From Eunapius fragilis (taxonomy: Eukaryota > Porifera > Demospongiae > Spongillida > Spongillidae): a stretch of 64,000 bases of DNA. Made by a program: the position numbers and the translations under genes. Below, one piece after another: positions 1 to 10,785 of the stretch. Position 1 is the first letter of the stretch; every line of letters begins with the position of its first letter. The DNA lies in assembly GCA_963681505.1 (NCBI GenBank), contig OY811979.1, positions 3,693,711 through 3,757,710 of the forward strand, read 5' to 3'. The notes below the pieces were generated by a model that did not search any database, was not told the DNA's origin, and worked only from the letters and a program-made list of their open reading frames with translations.

Positions 1-681
1 ATTGCGTTGTTGCAGCTTTGATTGCCTCCCTGTCATTCTCAGGCTTGGGCAGTGCTGTTAACAGTAGGCGACGGCAGTGTTCAACACCAAGGTCTCCCTC
101 TCCAATGCCATCTCTTCTCTGGACTCTCCCATTCCCCAGAGGAATGATAATGATATAAGCTCAACATTTCCACATCTTGTTGGAGTCTTCTTCCCCAGCC
201 AACAGAGCTTACCTTCTGTCAGTAGCAGTTAGCTCCTCATGCTTCCTCTTGGCTACCGGTGGTCACTTCCGCTTTTGGTGACCAAAAGGGTTGAGAGCAG
301 TATTGCCCAGGGTAGAATGGGCACATAGACTGATCGGAAGTATCCAACTCAAGCCACCACCAATGGACATCTGGTACTCATTGGAATCCAGGTACAAACG
401 GAAAGTGACCACCGATAGCCAAGAGGAAGCATGAGGAGCTAACTGCTCCTGACAGAAGGTAAGCTCTGTTGGCTGGGGAGGAAGACTCCAACAAGATGTG
501 GAAATGTTGAGCTTATATCATTACCATTCCTGACAAGACCCTCTGGGAAATGGGAAGGTCCAGAGCAGAGATGGCATTGGAGAGGGAGACCTTGGTGTTG
601 AACACTGCCGTCGTCTACTGTTAACAGCACTGCCCAAGCCTGAGAATGACAGGGAGGCAATCAAAGCTGCAACAACGCAAT
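1..681. repeat. Foldback (inverted) repeat, left arm cut by window edge
   Basis: Bases 1-275 and about 393-681 are reverse complements of each other with small indels; one is a gap of roughly 15 bp in the left arm near 145. The unpaired loop is about 276-392. The right arm ends at 681, and the left arm starts exactly at base 1, so the repeat may continue outside the window. No protein is convincing in it; the open frames on both arms are mirror images. It looks like a foldback or MITE-type element, but the outer end and any target duplication cannot be checked here. Confidence 0.8.
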
Positions 682-859
682 GAGAGAGAGAGGGACAACA
701 TGTCAGCAACTTAAAGAGTTCTGGGTTGAAGCTGATTATCTCAATCTTGAGTGTTACAAGATCCTCGGCTCAATCAATAGTGGGACAAAACAGTATGCAT
801 GATTTTAAAAACACCTAGAACATACACCTAGAACATACACATGCATGATGCAGACAAAA

Positions 860-1448
<589 letters not shown>

Positions 1449-1670
1449 GCTCTCAGCTCGTACGCATTTTTGCTCTCAGCTCCTGCGCGTTTTTGCTCTC
1501 AGACCGTACGCAATTTTGCTCTCAGACCGTACGCAATTTTGCTCTCAGACCGTACGCAATTTTGCTCTCAGACCGTACGCAATTTTGCTCTCGGACCGTA
1601 CGCAATTTTGCTCTCGGACCGTTGCTCGTACTCATTTTTGCTCTCAAACCGCTGCTCGTACCCGCGACCT
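1449..1670. repeat. 23-bp minisatellite
   Basis: About nine copies of a 23-bp unit containing GCTCTCAGACCGTACGCAA followed by four T. Central copies are nearly perfect and edge copies diverge. Because 23 is not a multiple of three and the unit lacks stops, all three plus frames stay open here, which explains the overlapping short open frames. Confidence 0.9.
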
Positions 1671-1682
1671 ACCGGGCCACCG

Positions 1683-2336
1683 TATCCACCCTCACCAATC
1701 ATAAATACCACCCTCACTCCACCCTCACCAATCACACTCAACCTTCACCGATCATAAATACCACCCTCACCAATCACACCCCCACCCTCACCAATCATAC
1801 TCTACACTCACCAATCACACACTCAACACTAACATAGATGTACGATATGTGTAATACCAACCACAATGACATCAACAGGTACTTCACTCATCTTCCCTCT
1901 AACATGTCTTGTTCCATTGATCAAACTGCACCCTGACTAATCACACACAACACCATCACCAATTACGAACACCACTCTCACACTCCACCCTCACTATCAA
2001 ACACTCCACCATCATCAATCACAAACACCACCCTCACCAATCACACACTGCACCCTCACCAATCACACTCTACACATCAATCACACTCCACCCTCACCAA
2101 TCACAAACATCACCCTCACCAATCACACACCACCCTCACCAATCACACACTACACTCACTAATCACACACTCCACCCTCACCCATCACATTCCATCCTCA
2201 CCAATCACACACTCCACCCTCACTGATCACACTCCACCCTCACCAATCAAACACTCACCAATCACACTCCAACCTCACTGATCGCATTCCATCCTCACCA
2301 ATCACACAATCCAGACACACCAATCACACATATATC
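1683..2336. repeat. Imperfect CACCCTCACCAATCA minisatellite
   Basis: Dozens of imperfect copies of a motif built on CACCCTCACCAATCACAC, with unit length varying around 15-25 bp. The array runs up to the stop codon of the minus-strand gene that ends at 2337, so that gene's 3' flank is satellite. A short non-repeat interruption lies at about 1836-1930. Confidence 0.85.
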
Positions 2337-2940
2337 TCAAGTCTCACTACCTTTTTTGGGTTGCTCTCTTGGAAAGATGATGCCATCCTTGGTCATGACT
2401 GCAGGGTCATTTTTCACACCATTCTCCAAAGGATCTTCTCCATCCCAAGGCTCTGCCTCTGGCCCCCCCTCCTCCTCTTCCCCTCCTTCCACAGGTCAGT
2501 CTCAGTCACCTTTGACCTCTTGCCACCCATTCCAGAGAACAGGTTGAATGGAGACACGCCCACAGCAGCATGCACACCAGACACAGAGGAATGGCTACTC
2601 ATGGCCACCATTGAAAGACCTCTGCTGCTGCATGTCTTGTGTCTTGGTCCTTCCATCTTCACTTCACCCCTGTGTTTCAAGTGAGGTACCCTCCACTACA
2701 GCAGCTGCCTTGTGTTTCCTGGTGCTCATAAAAGGGGAGGAAGCTGTTGGCATGGTGGTCAGCCTAACAGGGGTAGCCATGGTTACAGGGATAACAGGCA
2801 TGGCAGCTGTGGCTATGGTTTCAAATATAGCACAGGTAGCTGTGGTTACAGGCGGAGAGGTTACAAGTCCTCCATTTTGCAGCTGACCTGGTAGTAACAG
2901 CAGCAGCAGTAGTACTGGCCTTCCCTTCTCCACCAGAAGG
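2337..2940 (-). CDS. Candidate small spliced gene of unknown function
   Basis: I do not recognise the product. Reading the minus strand, phase-consistent exons are 2668-2839, 2510-2621 and 2337-2456 (stop TGA 2337-2339), with introns of 46 and 53 bp. A further upstream exon may end at 2888, before a 48-bp intron. The first exon is rich in Thr, Ala, Val and Pro. The second contains the stretch NLFSGMGGKRSK. The last is acidic, then basic (DPLENGVKND, then FPREQPKK). The tiny introns match those in the transposase gene at 7808-10730. The start is not resolved; an ATG near 2942 is in a different frame from the downstream exons, so the 5' end is uncertain. It could instead be gene debris. The splice phases are seen in the sequence; the function is unknown. 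Confidence 0.4.
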
Positions 2941-3500
2941 CTCCATTGTCCTTAGGCTCTGAGGAGGAAGTTCCCAATCACACCAGGCAGCCATCTTGGA
3001 AACATGCCTTGTCTCCTTAGGTGTGACCTGATCCTCCTCCCCCGTCCATCACACTATGTGCGGAAGCCCCCTTGGTTGCAACGGTGGCTTGGTGGGTGTG
3101 GTCTGAGGTCACACAATGTCACTTCACCTCAAATTACAAATCAGGGGATTCCCCCACATCAGGGGACTCCTCTCTCCTCAGTTGTCCCCTAGTCCTCTTC
3201 CTGGTCCCCAGACCATCAGCCTGCTGGGAAAACAAAAGGCCTGATGGTTGTGAACGGACTGTTCTTCTTGGAACTCTGGGTACCTATGAGGACAGAGGTA
3301 CCATCCATGTGTAATACCATAAGACTTCCAACCAGATGTTGATCAGTCTAACATGTGTGGCAGTAGTAACCGTGGTTACAGTTTAAATGGTGCGCCTGGC
3401 AATGGCCTTGAGTTTCCTGCTGCTCAAAAAAGGGGGAGGAGGCTGTTCGCATGGTGATCAGCCTACTGGGTCTGGCAGGGGTAGCCATGGTTACAGGTAT
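2716..3500. repeat. Diverged direct duplication (about 75 bp, two copies)
   Basis: Bases 2716-2790 and about 3412-3500 share the order 'GCTCA-AAAAGGGGGAGG', 'CTGTTNGCATGGTGNTCAGCCTA' and 'GGGGTAGCCATGGTTACAGG', with a small insertion in the second copy. Read on the plus strand both copies give Gly/Arg/Ser/Tyr-rich peptides (RGSHGYR), but the upstream frames disagree. Either a coding exon was duplicated or this is an ordinary dispersed repeat. Confidence 0.55.
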
Positions 3501-3601
3501 TAAAGACTACAATAAACATAATACTGTATTACTTAGCAACAATTACATTCAGTTTCATGTTATGCAGTAATGTGTACACGCTTTCATATATCATGCACTG
3601 G
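2941..3601. other. Intergenic region between small gene and zinc-finger gene
   Basis: No supported gene. It contains the second copy of the duplication at about 3412-3500 and otherwise appears unique. It is the 3' flank of the zinc-finger gene, which reads leftward and ends at 3602. Confidence 0.5.
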
Positions 3602-5056
3602 TCATTGCGGCTGGAAGTAGGGGCAGTACTGGAGATGATGCTTCAAACCACTCTTGGTCACATATTTCTTGTCACATCCTTCAGAGGGACATCTTAACTT
3701 CTCACCAAGGTGTTTTCTGCCATGCGTTTTCAGAGCAGAAATGGTCCTGAAAGATTTCCTGCAGAAACACTCATAAGGTCGATCATTGCTGTGGACCATC
3801 ATATGGTATGTGAGACTTTCTCTGTAGGAATACTGCTTGTTGCAAATAGTACACTTGAATCTTCTGGCTCCTGTGTGGACAACCATGTGTATCTTCAGAG
3901 TTCCCTTACGACCAAATGCCTTCCCACATTGAGAACACTGATAGTTCTTTTCTTGCGTATGGACAACCATGTGCATTTTCAGAGTTTTATTACGACCAAA
4001 TGCCTTCCCACATTGAGAACACTGATAGTTCTTTTCTTGCGTATGGACAACCATGTGTTTCTTCAGATCTGCGTTACGACCAAATGCCTTCCCACTTTCA
4101 GAACACTGATAGTTCTTTTCTTGCGTATGGACAACCATGTGCATTTTCAGAGTTTCATTACGACCAAATGCCTTCCCACATTGAGAACACTGATAGTTCT
4201 TTTCTTGCGTATGGACAACCATGTGTTTCTTCAGATCTGCGTTACGACCAAATGCCTTCCCACATTCAGAACAGTGATAGTTCTTTTCTTTTGTATGGAC
4301 AACCATGTGCATCTTCAGATGTCCCTTACGACCAAATGCCTTCCCACATTGAGAACACTGATAGTTCTTTTCTTGCGTATGGACAACCATGTGTTTCTTC
4401 AGATCTGCGTTCCGACCAAATGCCTTCCCACATTCAGAACAGTGATAGTTCTTTTCTTTTGTATGGACAACCATGTGCATCTTCAGATGTCCCTTACGAC
4501 CAAATGCCTTCCCACATTGAGAACACTGATAGTTCTTTTCTTGCGTATGGACAACCATGTGCCTTTTCAGAGTTTCATTACGACCAAATGCCTTCCCACA
4601 TTCAGAACACTGATAGTTCTTTTTATTTGTATGGACAACCATGTGCATTTTCAGAGTTTCATTACGACCAAATGCCTTCACACATTCAGAACACTGATAG
4701 TTCTTTTCTTGCGTATGGACAACCATGTGTGCTCTCAGATGTCCCTTATGACCAAATGCCTTTCCACATTCAGAACACTGATAGTTCTTTTCTTGCGTAT
4801 GGACAACCATGTGTGCTCTCAGATGTCCCTTATGACCAAATGCCTTTCCACATTCAGAACACTGATAGTTCTTTTCTTGCGTATGGACAACCATGTGTAT
4901 CTTCAGAGTTCCCTTTCGCCCAAATGCCTTCCCACAAACAGAACACTGATAGCACTTTTCTTTTGAATGGACAACCATGTGCCTCGTCAGATCTCCCTTA
5001 CGACCACATGCTTTCCCACATTCAAGACACTCATGCTTTTTTGCAGCCGTGCTCAT
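3602..5056 (-). CDS. C2H2 poly-zinc-finger protein (about 17 fingers)
   Basis: Intronless frame of 484 residues from ATG 5054-5056; an in-frame ATG at 5087-5089 would add 11 residues. It encodes about 17 tandem C2H2 fingers of 28 residues, so it is probably a nuclear DNA-binding protein. Fingers 1-14 are near copies (CGKAFGRN...LKxHMVVH) joined by the unusual linker HTQEKNYQC, not the canonical TGEKPY. Fingers 3 and 4 are identical as protein, and the 7-8 pair repeats as 9-10, so the array grew recently by unequal exchange. The predicted DNA-contact residues still vary between finger types (RKGTLKI, HKGHLRA, RNETLKM, RNADLKK). Finger 12 has Ser in place of its second Cys and is probably unfolded. 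Fingers 15-17 are older and divergent: 16 has CxC spacing and 17 has CxxxxC and ends in Cys. There is no KRAB, BTB or SCAN domain. Open frames on the opposite strand are shadows of the 84-bp repeat. Confidence 0.9.
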   Translation of the reverse strand: MSTAAKKHECLECGKACGRKGDLTRHMVVHSKEKCYQCSVCGKAFGRKGTLKIHMVVHTQEKNYQCSECGKAFGHKGHLRAHMVVHTQEKNYQCSECGKAFGHKGHLRAHMVVHTQEKNYQCSECVKAFGRNETLKMHMVVHTNKKNYQCSECGKAFGRNETLKRHMVVHTQEKNYQCSQCGKAFGRKGHLKMHMVVHTKEKNYHCSECGKAFGRNADLKKHMVVHTQEKNYQCSQCGKAFGRKGHLKMHMVVHTKEKNYHCSECGKAFGRNADLKKHMVVHTQEKNYQCSQCGKAFGRNETLKMHMVVHTQEKNYQCSESGKAFGRNADLKKHMVVHTQEKNYQCSQCGKAFGRNKTLKMHMVVHTQEKNYQCSQCGKAFGRKGTLKIHMVVHTGARRFKCTICNKQYSYRESLTYHMMVHSNDRPYECFCRKSFRTISALKTHGRKHLGEKLRCPSEGCDKKYVTKSGLKHHLQYCPYFQPQ

Positions 5057-5089
5057 CTTCCTTGGGTGAGCTATATATATGTATAACAT

Positions 5090-6207
5090 TTGGCAGTTAA
5101 TATAATATAACAGTAGACACTAATTTTCAGCACTACAACCAATGAGGGGGCGTGGCATGTGATTTAACCCCATCATCAAACTATACCGTGTACGGTAACA
5201 AAGTGAAACCTATACTAGACTTGTTCATGTTACGTCATTCAGGGAGTTCAATTAGAGGCTTCCAAAATGGTGCTCCATTCCCCCCTTCAACCGATTACAC
5301 CGCCCGCTCTACAACACTCTCTCCTCGATAGACGTATTGTAAGACCCACCATGACTAGGACCAGCTTTCAAAATCTCAAACCGCATGCATGAACAAAGGA
5401 ACTGATGGTAACAAGCGCCACACGTTGAATGATTTTAGTATACTCTATGCTTCATGTATCATTATGATTTTGTTCGTACCAGGATGATTATATAAATGTT
5501 CGATCAGATCGTCAATATAGTATACTATCTCTGCCGGTACAAAGCTAATACACTTACAACTGGTCTCTCCAGTTTTCCTCCCTCCTTTGCTGAGTCCGAT
5601 ATAAACACGTGACATAAATATGAGTACGAAATTAATATCCGGGAAAATATTAATTTGGTGTGCATTGGAGAATCACGTGCGGTGTAGTCTAAAAATTGTA
5701 CAAGTGCATTCTCTGATCTTACAATAAACAAGGAGATGGAATAGAAAAATGAAATAGGTCTTTGTTATAGGCCTACATCGTTTTCTCGGTCCGCCTTTGT
5801 TTCAAGAAGCACTGGGGAGAACATTTGCCATAATAATCTGGATTTGAAGCTCTACGTAGTTATGAACACCCAATTTGATCTCAATCATAATGGCCATGTG
5901 CATAATGTCATCACGCGCGGGGCCAAAATTAATAACGTAACACTGTCATTACTACGTAACGTACTTGAATACATATTACAGAGAATAACAAGTCCTGCAC
6001 TTTGATTTGTACAACCCATCGATCATTGCATTGATGCAGTTAATGTACTCATGTAACATCAGGTTATAGCATAGGCGGATCCAGGATTTTTGGCTGGGTG
6101 GTAACATGAATATTAATGAAGGGTGGGGCATGTAGGGTGTGTAACCGATTATCAGGTTTTGTAGGGTAATCGGTTATTCGCAATTACATATTCGGTCGAC
6201 TATGCAC
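5090..6207. other. Intergenic region with a possible hAT-end remnant
   Basis: No supported gene. Near 6070 the sequence CATAGGCGGATCCAGG resembles the outer ends of the hAT-type elements at 28468, 58849 and 61606, but no matching right end was found, so it may be a solo or truncated end. The remainder shows only short open frames. Confidence 0.4.
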
Positions 6208-6280
6208 TTAAAGGAGGAGACGCTACGTAAATACTAACGCAGGCCTCAGCACACGCCCGCCGATCGATGCGAAAATACGC

Positions 6281-6290
6281 GTATAAAAGG
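6281..6290 (+). promoter_or_regulatory. TATA-type promoter at left end of TTAA transposon
   Basis: GTATAAAAGG lies about 70 bp inside the left terminus and reads inward. The same 12-bp core and the following GCTTGGCTC recur at the right end on the opposite strand. It probably drives the plus-strand gene, but the first exon of that gene was not resolved. Confidence 0.5.
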
Positions 6291-6750
6291 CGCTTGGCTC
6301 GCAACGGAAATCACGTGAGCTCAACATCCGCTGGATGGAGCTGTGTTGTGAGCTCTAAGGGCTCTCGCACAGCCTCCCTGATTTTCATCGTTTTCACGTT
6401 TTGCGTTGTAAAAATGGGCATATAAAGTGCTTCTAGGTGCTCGATAGCGCGCTGTACAGTTCCATTACCTGTACAGCTGATGTGTGTTTGTACCGTTCTC
6501 GAAACCGCGTTGTGTAGTGTTATCATCGTTTCTATACATGTATACTGATCACAGCAGCGCGTGAGTTAGTTTGAAAGGTGAGCATGGTTCCATTCTAAGG
6601 TCAATCATCACGTGCGCGTATCAACTATCACTCGGCTTGTGTTGTATGCCAGCACTGGTTGTATATAAAAGGTAATTTTAAACGTACCAGGATTATAAAA
6701 GAATGTAATGAAAATAAGGTTCAAAACACTCTTTGAAGCCCTGCTTCCAG

Positions 6751-7731
6751 CATCCTCTCATTCACTGTTATCTCAAACCACATCTCCACGAGTTGTTATT
6801 TTTACCCTGCAAGTTCTTTTTGGGTGAGGAATGTCTTCTGAACTAGCTCTGTTCCTAAAGTAAAGGTAAAGTTAGCACGCACGCAAAACATTAGCAAAAG
6901 CCAATGCAATGCAATTGGTAAACATGACAATGCAATTAGCAAACAAGCCAGCCACCATTACTGCATGTATTACGTAAAACAGATAGCACATAAACAAATA
7001 TCAAATCTCACTCCTACATACTAAAGGTTGTGGTTCAAGTACTGGTGGATGCCTACCTGTGGGCTTTGTGGCTGACCTCAAACAGGTCATCGTGCATCAC
7101 TGTCCTGGGGTAGATATATAGCATTCACCAGCCAAGACACCATCCCCGGGTCAGCCACCACCTTCGGGTCAGCCACCACCCTCGGTTCAGCCACCACCCT
7201 CGGGTCAGCCACCATCCTCGGGTCAGCCACCACCCTCGGGTCAGCCACCATCCTCGGGTCAGCCACCACCCTCGGGTCAGCCACCATCCTCGGGTCAGCC
7301 ACTATCCTCGGGTCAGCCACCATCCTCCTGTTCAGGATCTACAGTGAGACTAAGAGGTAATTGTTTAGTTGCCATAGCAACATTACCACATTTATTACAC
7401 TTAGTTGGTTTTTCTGTCAGGTTACCCTGGAGGAGATCCACTAGTGCTAGATGGCACTAGCTCACATGCTTACACTGCTTGCTTGGGTCTCCTTGGGTCT
7501 GTTCAAGACACACACACTCTTACCAAGATCCTAGTTCAAGTGTTCAATGTACCATTGGTTTGTACATGTGCAGGATTCAGGATTGTTGTTACGAAGGTCA
7601 TGGATCACCACAACTTGGAAGGATGCACATGTAGTGTAGAATCTTGTACTTTTTTCTTTTTGGATGCATGCAGTGCAGACAAAGATTATCTGTTGCTCTT
7701 AGTGGTAGTTCTAAAAAGAACTGTTTTGTGA
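6751..7731 (+). CDS. Second gene of the TTAA transposon, Pro/Ser/Gly/Gln-rich, 5' end unresolved
   Basis: I do not recognise the family. Four exons agree in phase: 6751-6823 (ends phase 2), 7040-7085 (phase 0), 7122-7356 (phase 1) and 7421-7731 (stop TGA). Introns are 216, 36 and 64 bp; the 36-bp one is unusually short and contains an in-frame TAG if not removed. The third exon is an 18-bp tandem repeat coding for a QPPPSG / QPPSSG hexapeptide, roughly ten copies. The last exon reads YPGGDPLVLDGTSSHAYTA and then a Cys-containing tail. Upstream exons must lie between the left-end TATA box and 6750, where a GAAAG/GTGAGC donor-like site occurs near 6577, but no start codon fits clearly. The gene converges on the transposase and may be an element-encoded accessory protein. 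The exon chain is phase-supported; the function is unknown. Confidence 0.4.
7135..7327. repeat. 18-bp coding minisatellite (GGTCAGCCACCACCCTCG)
   Basis: About ten imperfect copies of an 18-bp unit alternate between two variants (CCACCCTCG and CCATCCTCG). Because 18 is a multiple of three it keeps one reading frame: QPPPSG on plus, VADPRM/V on minus. It lies in exon three of the plus-strand gene model. Confidence 0.85.
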
Positions 7732-7807
7732 GGGACAATCAGAAGTGAGACCTATGGCTGGTGGAAACAGCTAATTATCAAACATTATGTAAGCTATTGA
7801 AATTACC

Positions 7808-8189
7808 TCAACTGTAGTTGCCTTCTTCTTCATCATCCTCTGAAAAAACACAGTCATCCTCGTCCAGATCCTCATCACTGTCCACATAGTCACCGTCATT
7901 CATGGCTGTGTCGTCCGAAGGTAACACCATATCGTCGTCACCATCATCCTCCTGCAGTATCCTAAATGGTATGTGTCACAACAATTAGCTGGAATCAGAC
8001 TGTCACATACTGTTGAGACGACATGTTCTTGAGAATGTACATAGTCCAGATATTCTTTACAAAACGATAAGTTTTTTTTACCAACACGTTGTATGTGGAG
8101 CGATGGTCTGGTCGACGAACATCTGTGTAGTCATGGTGACTTGTTGCCACCCGTTGAGTGTTTTCATTCTGAAATGGTGTGGTAATGTG

Positions 8190-8230
<41 letters not shown>

Positions 8231-8304
8231 ATACACACACACATACACACGCGCACACCCATGCACACACACACACGCACGCACACCCATGCACACACAC
8301 ACAT

Positions 8305-8346
<42 letters not shown>

Positions 8347-10730
8347 CACTCACCCACACACAAAACACTCACCCAATCCATAACAGCTAAGTTCATACGC
8401 ATCTCAAATGTCTTGGTGTGAAAGTGAATTCTTTTGGGGAGATAAGTGAGAAGCTGGTGGTTGAATGATTCCACCCAGAAGGTGTCTCGACACTAGAAAA
8501 ACAAACACATACATGAACATTAACATTATATGTAATTTACCATGCTGCATACAAGATGGAATGAATCAGCCGCTTTGTAGATGAGAGTTTTTCTTAGAGC
8601 ATCCTCATATGCACTAATGGCTGCAGGCATTGTGAGAAGCTTCCTTTTTGAAATGTAACCTGGCTGGTGACAGGGACTCTCCGAATAGCAACTGCAGTGA
8701 TTACCCTGAATGTAGACACATGTGTGATAAGTTTACAATACATGCATGAATCCAATCACTCAATACACTCAACACAACACAGACACAGATACAAACATAT
8801 GTACACATACAAACCTGAAAGTGCTTGCTGATGTTCATGATCATTGCACGTAGACGGTCAGGGTTGCCACCACAGTTCCTCATGCACCAATACAAGTGCA
8901 CTTTGGTGCTTCTTGCTAAATAGCAAATTGTTTCATTGATAACAATAATTTCCAGAGGGAGCATACCCTTGTCAGAAGGTTCAGTGAACCACGTAACATC
9001 TCTGGCACGAGCCAGGCCACAACAGATCTTACGCAACTCCTTTGCCACATTCTTCGTGCCTGCAATAAGTCAAAATAATACACACTAAAAAAAAAAAGAT
9101 ACCATACCATGCCATGTGTCGTAGGAATTGACCATCCCGAGTTCTTCTACATACTTCTTTATAGTAGACTGGTAGTCATGGGCTACCTCTGTGATGTTCA
9201 ACCCTTCATCACAGTGAAAATATGAAATTGTACATAGTTAGAACACAAAGGCAAACCTCGGGCGATAACTTGTGGCAAGACTATCTTAGTACACGCCACC
9301 TCTCTCGTCTGAGCTACCCTGTGCTCTTGTCTAGAAAGAGTGCAAATTCCAACAATCCTACGTGTGCTGAAATGAACAATTTGCAGGCTGATAGACACTG
9401 CATGCCATTTACTACACCTTCCAGCCATACAAGGTACTGTCGAGTGGTATGCATTTGAAGTGGAGTCGTGACGTGCATCAGTTATAACCCACTATTTTAA
9501 GAGAATACAAAATACATCCAAACCATATTTCTTTACAAGAGTGCCATCTCTAACCTCTCCACTTGTAGCGTAGTGAGGGCGTGCCTTCACACAGTCTACA
9601 GCAGCCTTCATGGACTCCTCTGCTGCATCTGCTATTACTTGCTGGTAGAGCCTATCCACATAAACTAATAAAAATGGATTATATCAGAGAATTGCATCAG
9701 TGATTTCAGACTCCCACCTGAGTGGATGTATCATTGCTTCACTTCACCCATACCAACAAATGAACAAAAGTTAATGTATTGGCGAGGTAGAATGCCAGCA
9801 CAGGTGAAAGCATGGACAAGTCTGAAGTAAGATAACACATTTGAGTTGATGATTACTAAATAAGTGCATATTCTTACTTCTGATTAGCAATGTAATGACC
9901 AGACAGCACTCTGGAACTAGCCCAGACACGGGACTGCTTGCAGTGTGGGCAAACAAATTGAACCCTAGCAACATGTCCCTTCTAGTGAGCAGTAAATGAG
10001 TATGAATGATACAAAAAAAAATTATGCCAGAATCAATTAGACAAAACAGAATCATAACCCCACAACTCAGACCTTTATGAAAGATGCTAATGTCCAAGAT
10101 GGGTTTGAAAGACAGCCACACTGCTGAACAAGACCTGAACAAAGTCCCTTGAAGGCCTTTTGTTCGACCACAAAGAGGTCTTGGTCAGTGGGGTCTTTCG
10201 TCACCAGTATAAATCCCTATATCATGCAAGTATACACAAAAAGTGTATTATTTTATAGCTCTAGCCTAACTAACCTGCGGAGTCCAACATCATTTCGTTC
10301 GCAGAACTGGATGTTCTGCTACGTGATACTGGGACGCTCTCAGTTTGCGCCAACACACGGTCCAACACACGGTCCAGCAAAGCATTCAATACGCTGATAG
10401 TAGCCTTCCGTTTATTAACACCGGGTGCAAGGAGTAGCCTGGCTGCTTCAAACCTACGCAGATATGTTTCTTTTTCCTCTTGAGAGGAAAAAGACAGTTG
10501 TAGGTGAAGTCTGTACCGAGAACAGTCGTCGTCTAAGACCGCCATTTGTACGAACATGTGATGGCCTAGTTTGTTAACTTACCGTTATTAACATCAACTT
10601 TGCATTGCATTGATATGGCATTCAAAAGTTGTATGAAGAATACTCGATCGCTGTTGTTGCCAAGCCCATGCTTAAATACCGCGGTATAGAGACACCATTT
10701 TAAACTTAAAACATCCGTTTTCAGCCGCAT
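7808..10730 (-). CDS. Spliced transposase of the TTAA element, 14 exons, open reading frame intact
   Basis: The minus-strand exons are 10583-10730, 10275-10532, 10073-10194, 9878-9981, 9754-9821, 9555-9664, 9257-9491, 9108-9203, 8967-9059, 8815-8915, 8541-8705, 8373-8492, 8011-8168 and 7808-7961. They sum to 1932 nt, or 643 residues with no stop. Introns use GT/AG and most are 36-200 bp; one (8916-8966) is 51 bp and could be read through. A CxxC zinc motif is at residues 187-190. The catalytic-core pattern includes WVITDARHDS (271-280), a His-Asp pair (357-358), YDTWHGTKN (376-384) and WVESFNH (506-512), giving candidate acidic residues D275/D279, D358, D377 and E508. The last 50 residues are an Asp/Glu tail. 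This pattern occurs in transposase-like proteins widespread in sponge, coral and fish genomes (family recalled, not searched). ATG 10730 follows a TATA box by about 30 bp. Two junctions have alternatives: exon 3 acceptor 10195 versus 10217, and exon 5 donor 9753 versus 9747. Confidence 0.8.
8190..8372. repeat. CA/TG microsatellite inside transposase intron
   Basis: A compound CA tract with TACA, GCGC and CCATG interruptions fills most of the intron between exons 8373-8492 and 8011-8168. Its length is therefore free to vary without touching the coding sequence. Confidence 0.9.
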
Positions 10731-10756
10731 GGCCGGTTGAAATTCTTGGAGCCAAG

Positions 10757-10768
10757 CTCCTTTTATAC
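10757..10768 (-). promoter_or_regulatory. TATA box for the transposase gene
   Basis: GTATAAAAGG on the minus strand lies 11 bp inside the right terminus of the transposon and about 30 bp before the first ATG of the transposase, so the 5' UTR would be very short. It is the inverted counterpart of the left-end TATA box. Confidence 0.6.
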
Positions 10769-10785
10769 GCAAACTCCTCCTTTAA

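Larger units (their letters stand above)
6212..10781. mobile_element. TTAA-flanked DNA transposon with two convergent genes (Kolobok-like, tentative)
   Basis: The element is bounded by TTAA at 6208-6211 and 10782-10785. Its termini are AGGAGGAG at 6212-6219 and the exact complement CTCCTCCT at 10774-10781. A longer subterminal inverted match (GCGTATAAAAGG, one base, then GCTTGGCTC) lies at 6279-6300 on the plus strand and 10751-10772 on the minus strand. Both matches carry TATAAAAGG, so each end holds an inward-facing promoter. The total is 4570 bp. The minus gene is a 14-exon transposase (stop at 7808). The plus gene ends at 7731, 76 bp from it. TTAA targets are used by Kolobok and piggyBac. 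The termini lack the CCC start typical of piggyBac and the protein does not look like piggyBac, so Kolobok-like is the better guess. The exact superfamily is inference. Confidence 0.7.

Noticed and set aside
5066..5090. TATATATA near the zinc-finger start as a TATA box
   Set aside because: It lies only about 16-25 bp before the likely ATG, so transcription would start at or after that ATG; it is also inside the frame if the upstream ATG is used.
3710..5100. 418- and 394-codon plus-strand frames over the zinc-finger gene
   Set aside because: They are antisense shadows of the 84-bp finger repeat, which keeps opposite-strand frames open.
6061..6160. A complete hAT element starting at CATAGGCGGATCCAGG
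   Set aside because: No partner end or flanking 5-bp duplication seen downstream; kept only as a possible solo end.
7087..7323. 78-codon minus-strand MVADPR repeat protein
   Set aside because: The plus-strand reading of the same 18-bp repeat joins phase-compatible exons on both sides; the minus reading has no such support.
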